64,000 nt of DNA from Actinotalea sp. JY-7876. Lineage in GTDB: Bacteria; Actinomycetota; Actinomycetes; Actinomycetales; Cellulomonadaceae. The notes beneath the pieces were generated by a model. That model was not told the DNA's origin. It saw only the letters and a list, made by a program, of their open reading frames with translations, and did no database searches. How positions within the stretch are numbered: position 1 is the first letter of the stretch; every line of letters begins with the position of its first letter. Shown here piece after piece: positions 43,246 to 51,841 of the stretch. The stretch is taken from assembly GCF_014042015.1 (NCBI RefSeq), contig NZ_CP059493.1, positions 992,001 to 1,056,000 of the forward strand, written 5' to 3'. The translations under genes and the position numbers were made by a program.

Positions 43246-43857
43246 TCAGCCCCGGGGCGCCGGGAGGCCCGCCGCGAGCGTGTCGAGGACCTCCTCGACG
43301 ACGTCGGGGAAGGGCCTGCCCATGGTGCGCGAGTGCCACAGGGCGGTGCGCACCGCGCTCGAGGTGACGGCGACGAGGAGCGCGGGGTAGAGGTCGTTCT
43401 CGCTGGCGCCGAGCCTGGCCCTGACCGCCGCGGTGAGCGTGCGGTCGAGGTCGGCCGAGGCCCCGGCCAGCGCCGCGCGCAGGTGCGGGTGCGCCTCCAG
43501 CACCCGCAGCCGCAGCGACCAGAAGCGCTCGTCGATCGACACCGTGAGGGCGTAGTCGCAGAGCACCGCCCGCAGCGACTCGAGCGGCTCCTCGTCGGCC
43601 GGGCGTGCCAGGAGCTGGGCCGCGAGCTGCTCGCCGAGCTCCGGGTCGTTGCCGACGAGGGCGTCCTCCTTGCCCGCGAAGTAGTTGAAGAAGGTGCGGG
43701 GGGAGACGTCGACCGCCGCGGCGATGTCGTCCGTCGTGACGTGGTCGAGGCCACGCTCCGCGACGAGCGTGAGGGCTGCCAGCCGCAGCGCCCGGCGCGT
43801 GCTGCGCTTCTTGCGCTCGCGCAGGGTGGGCTCGGGCGGCGCCACGGCGGTCTCCAT
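43246..43857 (-). CDS. TetR-family transcriptional regulator
   Basis: A 203-residue repressor. The N-terminal helix-turn-helix reads TTDDIAAAVDVSPRTFFNYFAGKEDALVGND near residues 39-70, and the C-terminal ligand domain begins after LGEQLAAQLLARPADEEP. FFNYFAGKED is typical of regulators of DHA2 efflux pumps. It is divergent from exactly such a pump, and the 106 bp between the two starts are dense in TGCA/GTTGC dyads. TACCCT lies seven bases before the ATG, so its message is probably leaderless. The inducer is unknown. Confidence 0.9.
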   Translation of the reverse strand: METAVAPPEPTLRERKKRSTRRALRLAALTLVAERGLDHVTTDDIAAAVDVSPRTFFNYFAGKEDALVGNDPELGEQLAAQLLARPADEEPLESLRAVLCDYALTVSIDERFWSLRLRVLEAHPHLRAALAGASADLDRTLTAAVRARLGASENDLYPALLVAVTSSAVRTALWHSRTMGRPFPDVVEEVLDTLAAGLPAPRG

Positions 43858-43864
43858 GCCCACC

Positions 43865-43870
43865 AGGGTA
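43865..43870 (-). promoter_or_regulatory. -10 hexamer TACCCT of tetR, leaderless
   Basis: TACCCT, seven bases, then the tetR ATG. The candidate operators lie just upstream of it. Confidence 0.5.
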
Positions 43871-43886
43871 CTCGTGGTGCATCTTC

Positions 43887-43920
43887 TGCAAAACTGCATC
43901 AGTTGCGAAGTTGCAGCAAC
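43887..43920. promoter_or_regulatory. candidate TetR operator cluster
   Basis: Contains a perfect 11-bp palindrome GTTGC-A-GCAAC (43910-43920), two direct AGTTGC copies (43901 and 43909) and two TGCA cores (43887 and 43895), between the divergent tetR and efflux genes. Confidence 0.45.
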
Positions 43921-43963
43921 CGCAAAAACGCGCGTACCGTGGCGGCTCACCCCGAGGAGATCC

Positions 43964-45640
43964 ATGCCCGACACGCGCGCCGACGCGATGCCCCACCGCA
44001 CGACAGCACCACTGACGACGAAGCTCGACCCGGCCACGCGGAAGGTCTTCATCGGCCTCATGCTGGGCATGCTCGTCGCGTCGATCAGCCAGACCATCGT
44101 CTCGCCGGCGATGCCCATCATCGTCGCCGAGCTCGGCGGCATGGAGCACTACAGCTGGCTGGCCACGGCCGCCATGCTCGTCTCCGCCGTCGTCGTCCCG
44201 ATCGTCGGCAAGCTCTCCGACCTGTACGGTCGCCGCGGCTTCTACCTCGGCGGCCTGGCGGTCTTCATGGTCGGATCGCTGCTCTCCGGGCTCGCCCAGG
44301 ACTTCTGGTGGCTCGTCGGTGCCCGCGCGGTCCAGGGCCTCGGCATGGGCGCCCTGATGACGCTGTCGCAGACCGTGATCGGCGACATCATCCCGCCGCG
44401 CCAGCGCGGCAAGTACCAGGGCTACATGGGTGCCGTCTTCGGGCTCACCTCGATCGCCGGGCCGCTCGTGGGTGGCTCGATCACCGACGCGTGGGGCTGG
44501 CGGTGGCTGTTCTTCGCGACGCTGCCGATCGGCGTCGTCGCGCTCGCCTTCATCGTGCGCTTCCTCCACCCGCCGCACGTCCAGCGCCGGGCCAAGATCG
44601 ACTATGCGGGCTTCGTGACCCTCTCGGCCGCGCTCGTGGCGATCCTGCTCGCCACGTCCTGGGGCGGCACCACCTACCCGTGGGACTCCGCCCAGGTCGT
44701 CGGCCTCTTCGCCCTCGGCGCGGTGCTCCTCGCGGCGTTCATCGCCGTCGAGCGCACGGCCGAGGAGCCGGTCATCCCGCTGCGCCTGTTCCGCAACTCC
44801 ATCTTCACGTGGTCGAACGTGGCCTCGTTCTTCGTCGCGACCGGCATGTTCGGGGCGATCTTCTACATCCCCGTGTACGCCCAGGGCGTGCTCGGCGTCA
44901 GTGCCACCGACTCGGGCCTGATCATCATCCCGATGAGCGCCGCCATGATCGTCGTGGGCATGGTCGTCGGCCTCCTCACCACGCGGTGGGGCCGCTACAA
45001 GCCCTTCATCGTGGGGGGCACCGCCGTCATGCTCGTCGGCTTCTGGCTGCTCACCCGGGTCCACTACGGCTCGTCCGGCCTGCAGCTGGCCCTCGCGATG
45101 GTCGTCATCGGCGCCGGCCTGGGAGCCGCGCAGCAGACCTACACGCTGGTCGTGCAGAACGCCGTCGACCGGCGTGACCTCGGGGTCGCGACGGCCTCCA
45201 CCCAGTTCTTCCGCAGCACCGGCGGCACCGTGGGGATCGCGGTCCTGGGCACGATCATGGGTTCGCGCCTGGCGACGTCCATCCCGGCGCACCTGCCCGA
45301 GGGCGCGGCCGCGGCCCTGCCGGTCGAGGGCATCGACGCGGGCGCGGTCCTCGACCCGACCGTCCTGGCCCAGCTGCCGGACGTGATCGCCGTCGCGGTA
45401 CGTCAGGGGCTCGCCGACGCGCTGCACGACGTGTTCCTGCTGTCCATCCCGCTGGTCGCCATCGCGCTGGTGGCCTCGCTCCTGGTCAAGCAGATCCCGC
45501 TGCGCCAGACGCTGCACCGGGAGGCCCCCGAGGTCGCCGCCGCGGCGACGACCGAGGCGGGCGGCACCGAGGTCACGACGCCGCACGCGCAGGGCATGGT
45601 GGTGCCGGAGCCCGAGAAGGCGGACTCCCGCAGGGCCTAG
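43964..45640 (+). CDS. DHA2-family MFS efflux transporter, TetR-controlled
   Basis: A 558-residue, 14-helix drug/proton antiporter. Helix 1 FIGLMLGMLVASISQTIVSPAMPIIVAELGG, motif A GKLSDLYGRRGFYLGG and motif C MGAVFGLTSIAGPLVGGSITDAWGWRWLFF are all recognisable. A periplasmic loop between helices 13 and 14 is long (PAHLPEGAAAALPVEGIDAGAVLDPTVLAQLPDV), as in actinobacterial LfrA-like and JefA-like pumps. The C-terminus is hydrophilic and Glu/Ala-rich. GAGGAG precedes the ATG. It is divergent from the TetR gene that should repress it. The substrate is unknown. Confidence 0.9.
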   Translation: MPDTRADAMPHRTTAPLTTKLDPATRKVFIGLMLGMLVASISQTIVSPAMPIIVAELGGMEHYSWLATAAMLVSAVVVPIVGKLSDLYGRRGFYLGGLAVFMVGSLLSGLAQDFWWLVGARAVQGLGMGALMTLSQTVIGDIIPPRQRGKYQGYMGAVFGLTSIAGPLVGGSITDAWGWRWLFFATLPIGVVALAFIVRFLHPPHVQRRAKIDYAGFVTLSAALVAILLATSWGGTTYPWDSAQVVGLFALGAVLLAAFIAVERTAEEPVIPLRLFRNSIFTWSNVASFFVATGMFGAIFYIPVYAQGVLGVSATDSGLIIIPMSAAMIVVGMVVGLLTTRWGRYKPFIVGGTAVMLVGFWLLTRVHYGSSGLQLALAMVVIGAGLGAAQQTYTLVVQNAVDRRDLGVATASTQFFRSTGGTVGIAVLGTIMGSRLATSIPAHLPEGAAAALPVEGIDAGAVLDPTVLAQLPDVIAVAVRQGLADALHDVFLLSIPLVAIALVASLLVKQIPLRQTLHREAPEVAAAATTEAGGTEVTTPHAQGMVVPEPEKADSRRA

Positions 45641-45643
45641 GGT
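45638..45643 (+). promoter_or_regulatory. -10 hexamer TAGGGT of the ThuA-like gene, leaderless
   Basis: TAGGGT begins at the TAG stop codon of the upstream efflux gene, with six bases before the GTG at 45650. Both stop codon and -10 are used in the same bases. Confidence 0.4.
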
Positions 45644-45649
45644 CGGGGC

Positions 45650-46324
45650 GTGGCAGCGCAGGTGCTCGTCCTGACCGGACGCGGACGGTACGAGGACCCG
45701 TGGCACGACCACGCCGCGACGTCGGCCCTGGTGGTCGACGCTCTGCGTGAGCAGGGCGTCGACGCCCGCCTGCGGAGCACCTTCCCGGACGCGCTCGACG
45801 ACGTCGACGCGCTCCGGGCGGTGGTCGTCAACGCGGGGCGGGGGCGCTCGGACCCGGACTTCGACGGCGACGACGCCGCCTGGCGCGGTTTCCACGACCG
45901 CCTGCACGCCCTCGTGGCGGCCGGGACCGGCGTGCTGGGCCTGCACCAGGCGGCGAGCACGTTCGCCGACGACCCGCGATGGGCCGCGCTGCTGGGTGGC
46001 AGCTGGACCGCCCGGTCGTGGCACCCGCCGCTCGCCGAGGCGAGGTTCGCCGTCCGGGACGCCGACCATCGGGTGACCCGCGGCCTGGCCGAGGTCGTCG
46101 CGGTCGACGAGCAGTACTGCGATCTCGAGGTGCGTGGTGCGCGGGTGCTCCTGACGACGCGGCACGACGGCGTCGACCACCCCGTGGTGTGGGCCGCTCC
46201 CGGACCGCACCGCGTCCTGTACGACGCGCTGGGCCACGACGTGCGCTCGTACGCGAGCGCGTCACGCCGGGCGCTCCTGGCGCGCGAGCTCGACTGGGTG
46301 ATGGGCGCGCGGGCGCCGCGCTAG
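45650..46324 (+). CDS. ThuA-like domain protein
   Basis: A 224-residue protein of the ThuA/trehalose-utilisation (class I glutamine amidotransferase-like) fold: VLVLTGRGRYEDPWHDHAATSALVVDAL at the start, VVVNAGRGR near 65, AAGTGVLGLHQAASTFADDP near 92, and DHRVTRGLAEVVAVDEQYCDL near 138. ThuA proteins are linked to carbohydrate metabolism, but the reaction is not established. The catalytic Cys of true amidotransferases is not present in the GLHQA position. It starts 9 bp after the efflux gene and converges on the pyruvate oxidase gene with a 4-bp overlap. Confidence 0.85.
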   Translation: MAAQVLVLTGRGRYEDPWHDHAATSALVVDALREQGVDARLRSTFPDALDDVDALRAVVVNAGRGRSDPDFDGDDAAWRGFHDRLHALVAAGTGVLGLHQAASTFADDPRWAALLGGSWTARSWHPPLAEARFAVRDADHRVTRGLAEVVAVDEQYCDLEVRGARVLLTTRHDGVDHPVVWAAPGPHRVLYDALGHDVRSYASASRRALLARELDWVMGARAPR

Positions 46325-48057
46325 GGACGCGGGACGTTGCGCAGGTTGGCGCGCGCGAGGTCGATCATCGTGCCGACCCCGCCGCCGAGGATCGTCTTGC
46401 TCGCGGACAGCGCGAACCCCTTGACCTGCTCGGCCGTGATCGCCGGCGGGATCGAGAGCGCGTTGGCGTCGGTGACGAACTCCATCAGCACGGCACCGGG
46501 CCGCGCGAGGCCGTCGGCGAGGGCGTCGCGCACCTGCGCCGGGTCCTCGACGCGGAGCGCCTCGATGCCCATGCCGCGCGCGATCGCCGCGAAGTCCACG
46601 GGCTCGTGGTCGGTCTCGAACTCGACCATCCCGTCGACCATCATCTCGAGCTTGACCATGCCGAGCGACGCGTTGTTGAACAGGACGATCTTGACCGGGA
46701 GCCGGTGCAGGCGCACGGTGAGCAGCTCGCCGAGGAGCATCGCGAGGCCGCCGTCGCCCGACATGCTCACGACCTGCCGCGAGCGGTCGGCGAGCTGGGC
46801 GCCGATCGCGTGGGGCAGGGCGTTGGCCATGCTGCCGTGCCGGAAGGAGCCGATGACGCGGCGCCGCCCGTTCGGCGTGAGGTACCGGGCCGCCCAGACG
46901 TTGCACATGCCGGTGTCCACCGTGAAGACGGCGTCGTCCGCCGCGAGGTCGTCGAGCTGCGCCGCGACGTACTCCGGGTGGATCGGGCGCATCGTGGGCA
47001 CCTCGCGGGCGTAGGCGCCGACGACCTTCTCGAGCGCGCTCGCGTGCGCGCGCAGCATCTCGTCGAGGAACCGGCGGTCGCTCTTCGGCTCCAGGAGCGG
47101 CAGAAGCGCCCGGATGGTCGCGCCGACGTCGCCGACGACGGCGACGTCGAGCGGGGTGCGGCGGCCCAGGCGCGCCGGGTCGGCGTCGACCTGGGCCGTG
47201 CGCCGCTGGGGCAGGAAGTTCGCGTACGGGAAGTCGGTGCCCAGGAGCACCAGGAGGTCCGCCTCGTGCGTCGCCTTGTGCGCGGCGCCGTACCCGAGGA
47301 GCCCGCTCATGCCGACGTCGAAGGCGTTGTCGTACTGGATCCACTCCTTGCCGCCCAGCGCGTGCGCGACCGGGGCGTGGACGGCGCCGGCGAGCTGCAT
47401 CACCTCGGCGTGCGCGTCGCGGGTGCCCGCGCCGCAGAACAGCGTGACGGTGCCCGCGGCGTTGATGGCGTCGGCGAGGGCCCGGACCTGCTCGGGCGGC
47501 GGCGCGACGGGGGACGGGCCGGGGGCGAGGACGCTCGGCGGCACCGGGTCCGTGGCGGGCATGCCGGCGACGTCGCCCGGCAGGACCATCACCGACACGC
47601 CGCGGCGGCCCAGCGCGGTCTGGATCGCGATGCGCGCGGCGCGCGGCATCTGCTCGGCCGTGACGATCTCGCACCACTCGCTGCAGTCCTGGAACGTGCG
47701 GTCGGGGTGCGTCTCCTGGAAGAAGCCCGTCCCGATCTCGGCGGACTGGATGTGCGACGCGATCGCCAGCACCGGGGCGCCGCTGCGCTGCGCGTCGTAC
47801 AGGCCCTGGACGAGGTGGGTGTTGCCGGGCCCGCAGCTGCCCGCGCACACCGCGAGCCGGCCCGTGATCTGGGCCTCGGCGGCGGCCGCGAACGCGCCCG
47901 CCTCCTCGTTGCGCACGTGGACCCACTCGATCCCGTCGGTCCGGCGGATGGCGTCGACGACGGGGTTGAGGCTGTCGCCGACCACGCCGTAGACGCGCTC
48001 GACGCCCGCGGCACGCAGCATCTGGACGAGCTGGAGGGCGATGGTCGGCTGCGCCAC
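46321..48057 (-). CDS. poxB: pyruvate dehydrogenase (quinone)/pyruvate oxidase-type ThDP enzyme
   Basis: A 578-residue thiamine diphosphate enzyme. The PYR domain has the catalytic Glu in VRNEEAGAFAAAAEA near residue 50 and GSCGPGNTHLVQGLYDA near 70; the PP domain has the ThDP motif MSGDGGLAMLLGEL through LFNNASLGMVKLE near 433-470. The FAD-binding middle domain is present, as is the C-terminal DANALSIPPAITAEQVKGFALS typical of PoxB. It converts pyruvate to acetate and CO2, passing electrons to quinone. GAGGAG precedes the GTG; upstream in-frame codons are rejected. It is divergent from the NYN gene. Confidence 0.92.
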   Translation of the reverse strand: MAQPTIALQLVQMLRAAGVERVYGVVGDSLNPVVDAIRRTDGIEWVHVRNEEAGAFAAAAEAQITGRLAVCAGSCGPGNTHLVQGLYDAQRSGAPVLAIASHIQSAEIGTGFFQETHPDRTFQDCSEWCEIVTAEQMPRAARIAIQTALGRRGVSVMVLPGDVAGMPATDPVPPSVLAPGPSPVAPPPEQVRALADAINAAGTVTLFCGAGTRDAHAEVMQLAGAVHAPVAHALGGKEWIQYDNAFDVGMSGLLGYGAAHKATHEADLLVLLGTDFPYANFLPQRRTAQVDADPARLGRRTPLDVAVVGDVGATIRALLPLLEPKSDRRFLDEMLRAHASALEKVVGAYAREVPTMRPIHPEYVAAQLDDLAADDAVFTVDTGMCNVWAARYLTPNGRRRVIGSFRHGSMANALPHAIGAQLADRSRQVVSMSGDGGLAMLLGELLTVRLHRLPVKIVLFNNASLGMVKLEMMVDGMVEFETDHEPVDFAAIARGMGIEALRVEDPAQVRDALADGLARPGAVLMEFVTDANALSIPPAITAEQVKGFALSASKTILGGGVGTMIDLARANLRNVPRP

Positions 48058-48170
48058 GGGTTGCTCCTCGGTGGGTGCGGCGCGCGTGACGGGTGGCCGG
48101 CGCGCCGTCGGGCCACCGTAACCAGGGGGTCGCGGTGCCGCGATCGGGCCGGGCACGAGAGGATGCACCG

Positions 48171-50177
48171 GTGAGCACCGACATCGCGTACCCCGAGAAC
48201 GGTCGACGACTGCGCTGCGCGCTGTTCGTCGACTTCGACAACGTCTACATCGGACTGCGGCGCCTGGACCCCGCGGCCGCCGAGGCCTTCGCGAGCCAGC
48301 CGGGTCACTGGCTGTCCGCGCTCGAGACCGGCAGCGACGCCGACGGCGACTTCACGCGGCGCTTCCTGGTCCGGGCCTGCTACCTCAATCCGTCCGTGTT
48401 CTCGCAGTTCCGGCCGAACTTCACGCGCGCCGGCTTCCAGGTGGTCGACTGCCCGTCGCTGACCCAGCAGGGCAAGAGCAGCGCCGACATCAGCCTCGTG
48501 CTCGACGCCGTCGACGCGCTCGCGGCGTCCACGCACTACGACGAGTTCGTCCTGATGTCGGCGGACGCCGACTTCACGCCGCTCGCCCTGCGGTGGCGTG
48601 CGGCGGACCGCAAGGTCACCATCATCACCGCCTCGCCCGCCGCCGCGGCGTACCGCGCGGTCGCCGACACCGTCGTCACCGCGGACGGGCTCGCGGAGAT
48701 CGTGCGCTTCCCGGAGCCGTCCCTCGCGGACGAGGTCGCACTCGTGGGTGTCGGCGACCTCGCGCTCGCGGCCGAGCCGGCGCGCGCCGGCGCGTCCCGC
48801 GGCCGCGGGGGCCGGGGGCGTGGCGGGCGTTCCGGCGCCAAGGCCGCCGCGGGTCAGGCGTCCGACGGCCAGGGGACCGCCGACGCCGTGGACGACGACG
48901 CGCTGAACGGTGGGCCCCTGGAGGTCGACGGGCCGCTCGAGGCGGCCGACGCGGCCTCGACGACTGCGTCCTCCACCGGCCGTTCCGGCCGCGGCCGCTC
49001 TGCCGCCGCCCGGGCGGCCGTCGCGGCCGCCCTCGGTTCGGCCACCGACGGCGACCAGGCCGAGGCTGCCGAGGCCGACGACGCCTCGGCAGCCGGTGCC
49101 GAGCAGACCGCCGCTGCGGGCGGCACGCGGGCCCGCCGGGGTGGTGGCGGCCGACGCAAGGCCGGCACCGCGGCGACCGGTGCCGCCGACGTGGCGGGCG
49201 ACGACGCCGCCCCGGACGCGGCCTCGGGTTCTGCGAAGCGCGACGAGGCCGGGCCGGAGGCCGCCGTGGGCGACCCCGACGTCGCCGGGGCGACGCCCGA
49301 GGAGGCGCCCGCCACGACGGCCCGCCGCCGTGGTTCGCGCCGCGCCACCGCTCCGGCGGGCGGCGCGCGAGCCGCCGGGACGCCCACCGCCGACGCCGAC
49401 GCCGACTCGGGCGCTGACGCGGGCGCTGACGCCGGCGCCGGCCCCGAGATCGACATCGACGAGTTCGACGACGCCGCCGAGGCACCGCAGGCGCAGCGAC
49501 AGCAGCGCCGTCAGCAGTCACCGACGCAGTCGCAGGCGCAGTCACCGGCCCGGCGCGCGGTGCTGCGCCAGGTGCGGGGTGCGGACCGCCCGCTGCGAGG
49601 TGGGCTCGTGGCCCAGGCGGCCCACAAGGCCGACCCGACCCTGCGCAGCAGCGGCTGGGACGGCACGGGCGGCTTCTTCGGGTGGATCGCGGAGGCGGTG
49701 CCCGAAGTGGCGGCGTCACCGGAGCCCGCCCCGGGCTTCGTCTGGGACCCGCGCCGGTTCAGCGAGTCCGACCTGCCCGGAGGCGCCCCCAACCTGCCGC
49801 CGCTGCAGCGCCAGGTCGTGGACGTGACCGACGTGCCGAACCTGCCGGCCGACCGGTACCGCGTCCTCATCGCGACCCTCGCCGAGGACGTCGCCGAGCA
49901 TCCCTTCGACCGCCCGGAGACGGCACGGCGCGTGCACGACGCGTGCCAGGCGGCGGGGGAGCCGATTGGTCGTGCGTCCGTCAACGCCGTGATCGCCGGC
50001 GTGCTCTACGCGGGCCTCGACCTCGCGGCGGCGCCGACCGCCCGCGAGGTGGCGGAGACCTGGGCGGAGTACGTCATCGGCCTGTGCCGCGGCGCGCGGA
50101 TGGAGCTCGACGCGTCGGACGCCGCGGCGATCCGCACCTGGCTCGGCGGCGGCCTGGCGGGTCCTGCGGCCGCCTGA
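48171..50177 (+). CDS. NYN-domain (PIN-like nuclease) protein with RG-rich linker and LOTUS-like C-terminus
   Basis: A 668-residue protein. Residues 14-165 form a NYN/LabA-type PIN-like nuclease fold with acidic catalytic positions in FVDFDNVYIG near 20, SSADISLVLDAVD near 105 and LMSADADFTPLALRW near 128. Residues 205-225 are an RG-rich stretch (SRGRGGRGRGG), followed by a 230-residue Ala/Asp/Glu/Gly low-complexity linker with more RR-G motifs. The C-terminus has a segment near 485-525 (KADPTLRSSGWDGTGGFFGWI) resembling an OST-HTH/LOTUS RNA-binding domain and a final helical region. An RNA-directed nuclease or RNA-granule role is inferred. GTG start with GAGAGGA. Confidence 0.82.
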   Translation: MSTDIAYPENGRRLRCALFVDFDNVYIGLRRLDPAAAEAFASQPGHWLSALETGSDADGDFTRRFLVRACYLNPSVFSQFRPNFTRAGFQVVDCPSLTQQGKSSADISLVLDAVDALAASTHYDEFVLMSADADFTPLALRWRAADRKVTIITASPAAAAYRAVADTVVTADGLAEIVRFPEPSLADEVALVGVGDLALAAEPARAGASRGRGGRGRGGRSGAKAAAGQASDGQGTADAVDDDALNGGPLEVDGPLEAADAASTTASSTGRSGRGRSAAARAAVAAALGSATDGDQAEAAEADDASAAGAEQTAAAGGTRARRGGGGRRKAGTAATGAADVAGDDAAPDAASGSAKRDEAGPEAAVGDPDVAGATPEEAPATTARRRGSRRATAPAGGARAAGTPTADADADSGADAGADAGAGPEIDIDEFDDAAEAPQAQRQQRRQQSPTQSQAQSPARRAVLRQVRGADRPLRGGLVAQAAHKADPTLRSSGWDGTGGFFGWIAEAVPEVAASPEPAPGFVWDPRRFSESDLPGGAPNLPPLQRQVVDVTDVPNLPADRYRVLIATLAEDVAEHPFDRPETARRVHDACQAAGEPIGRASVNAVIAGVLYAGLDLAAAPTAREVAETWAEYVIGLCRGARMELDASDAAAIRTWLGGGLAGPAAA

Positions 50178-50245
50178 ACGGCGCGCGTCCGACGACGCGC
50201 GAGCGGCGCGCCCGGGCCCAGCCTCGGGCGCGCCGCGGCCGACAG

Positions 50246-50308
50246 CCGGTCGCGCCGAACCAGCCGGTCGCGCCGAACCAGCCGGTCGCGCCGAACCAGC
50301 CGGTCGCG
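50246..50308. repeat. 18-bp tandem repeat, 3.5 copies
   Basis: The unit CCGGTCGCGCCGAACCAG is repeated head to tail with no spacers between the NYN and HNH genes (50246-50263, 50264-50281, 50282-50299, then nine bases). The first three units are identical. Its length is a multiple of three but no gene reads through it. Confidence 0.9.
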
Positions 50309-50322
50309 CTGCGGTCGGCCTG

Positions 50323-51795
50323 TCACGCCGCGCCCAGGTCGAGGAGCACGGTCTCGCCGCCTGGTGGCGGACGTGTGCCGGTGGCCGGTGGTGCCCCGGA
50401 GGCGTGCTCGGGCTGGGCGGCGGGTCTGCCGTCGGGGTGTCGGAACTCGAACCCGTGGGGGACTCGGGTGATGCGTAGGTCGTGGGTGTGGATGTGGTCG
50501 TGGTGGTGCCAGCAGAGAAGGATGCCGTTGTCGGTGGAGGTGTCGCCGCCGTGTGACCACCACCGGATGTGGTGGATCTCGCCCAGCGTGGGCGGTGCGG
50601 TGCATCCGGGGTACTGGCAGTGGCGGTCGCGGGCGATGACCGCGCGGCGCAGCTGTTTGGTGTAGGTGCGCTCGTCCTGGCCGACGTTGAGGATCTGGCT
50701 GTCGGGTCCGAACACGATGCGGGTGACCTGGGAGTCGCACGCGATGCGCTGCAGGACCGAGGCAGGGACGGGTTCGCCGGATTCGAACTCGGCGGGATCG
50801 ACCAGATCGGTCTCGAGACCCGTGCGCCGCACCTGGTGCGCCGTGCCACCCGCGCTATCCCTGGCGCCCGCGCCGTCCCTGCCACCCGCGCCATCCGTGC
50901 CGCCGGTGCCACGAGCGGCCGCCTCGGCGGCGTCGCGGGCCGCGGCGTCGGTGGCCAGGCGCTGGTAGGTCTCCCAGGAGACGTGCACGCTCAGGTGCGG
51001 GCGGACCTGGGCCCCGGCACCTGTGAGGCCTCTGTCCAGGACCAGGCGGGCGAGGTCGACCAGGGCTTCGGCCTGGCGCTGCTCGACGGGCCGCTGGTCG
51101 TCCTTGGTCGGCACGCCGGCGATGGATCGGACGGCGGTGGCCAGGAGCTGACCGTTCTCGTGGGTGAGGAACCCGCTCAGCGCCAACCCGTCCCCGCGCG
51201 GGGTCAGGGTCAGGCGCTGTCGCGCGACGGCCTGGCGGTGCTCACGCTCGGCGGCTTGGTCGTCGAGCTTCGCGGCCATGCGACTGGTCAGGCGCCGGAA
51301 CTCGTCGACACCCAGGCGGCGCGCTTGGTCGACGAAGAACGCCTCGTTGCGGTCCGGTAGGTCGCTCGCGAGGGCGGCGCGCCTCGCGGGGGAGGACACC
51401 AGGCGGCTCAGCGCCTCGGCGTGACCCCGGGTGATCTCCCCGGACGCCACCGCCTCCCGCACGACGGGGAGTTCGCCCATCGCCCGGCCGAGCTGGGCCT
51501 GGCGGGCCGCGTCCCCGTAGGCGATGCCCTCACGGCGCGCGACGTGCCCCGCCACCGTGCGGTCCGCCCCACCTAGCGCCCAGCGCCCGTCCGCCTCCAC
51601 CGCTGCGAGCAGGACCGAGGCAGCCAGGTGGATCTGGTCTCCGACCACCCGCAGGTCCCTACGCACCGCGGCCGCCCGCGGCCCCTCCAGCGAACCCAGC
51701 GCCATCGCAGCCAACGCCGCGGCGTCCGCGCGCAGCCGGGCGAGCAGCGCGTCGAGGCCCGCAACCCCCGCCGCCTCGCTCGCCGCCTGGACCAT
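50323..51795 (-). CDS. DUF222-HNH endonuclease-domain protein (13E12 repeat family)
   Basis: A 490-residue protein of the multicopy actinobacterial DUF222-HNH group. Residues 20-380 are the helical DUF222 region (LGGADRTVAGHVARREGIAYGDAARQAQLGRAM and similar), with an Ala/Gly-rich insert near 310, and the C-terminal HNH module has CQYPGC, the catalytic HH in EIHHIRWWSHGG near 425, DNGILLCWHHHDHIH for metal binding. It probably cuts DNA, but physiological role is unknown. The ATG has only a G-rich site before it. It stands alone, 30 bp downstream of a LexA-like box. Confidence 0.88.
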   Translation of the reverse strand: MVQAASEAAGVAGLDALLARLRADAAALAAMALGSLEGPRAAAVRRDLRVVGDQIHLAASVLLAAVEADGRWALGGADRTVAGHVARREGIAYGDAARQAQLGRAMGELPVVREAVASGEITRGHAEALSRLVSSPARRAALASDLPDRNEAFFVDQARRLGVDEFRRLTSRMAAKLDDQAAEREHRQAVARQRLTLTPRGDGLALSGFLTHENGQLLATAVRSIAGVPTKDDQRPVEQRQAEALVDLARLVLDRGLTGAGAQVRPHLSVHVSWETYQRLATDAAARDAAEAAARGTGGTDGAGGRDGAGARDSAGGTAHQVRRTGLETDLVDPAEFESGEPVPASVLQRIACDSQVTRIVFGPDSQILNVGQDERTYTKQLRRAVIARDRHCQYPGCTAPPTLGEIHHIRWWSHGGDTSTDNGILLCWHHHDHIHTHDLRITRVPHGFEFRHPDGRPAAQPEHASGAPPATGTRPPPGGETVLLDLGAA

Positions 51796-51825
51796 CCCGA
51801 CCCCCGTGTACCAGTTCGCCCCTGA

Positions 51826-51841
51826 TCGAACTAGTGTACTA
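51826..51841 (-). promoter_or_regulatory. LexA/SOS-like box upstream of the HNH gene
   Basis: TCGAAC-N4-GTACTA on the plus strand. One half matches the actinobacterial SOS consensus TCGAAC-N4-GTTCGA fully and the other in four of six bases. It lies 31 bp before the HNH start codon. Confidence 0.45.

Noticed and set aside
50246-50308. Possible CRISPR array
   Set aside because: Units are contiguous with no spacers, only 18 bp long, and no cas gene is near.
50323-51795. Defence island or restriction system around the HNH gene
   Set aside because: No methyltransferase, specificity or other defence gene is adjacent; DUF222-HNH genes are usually isolated multicopy elements.
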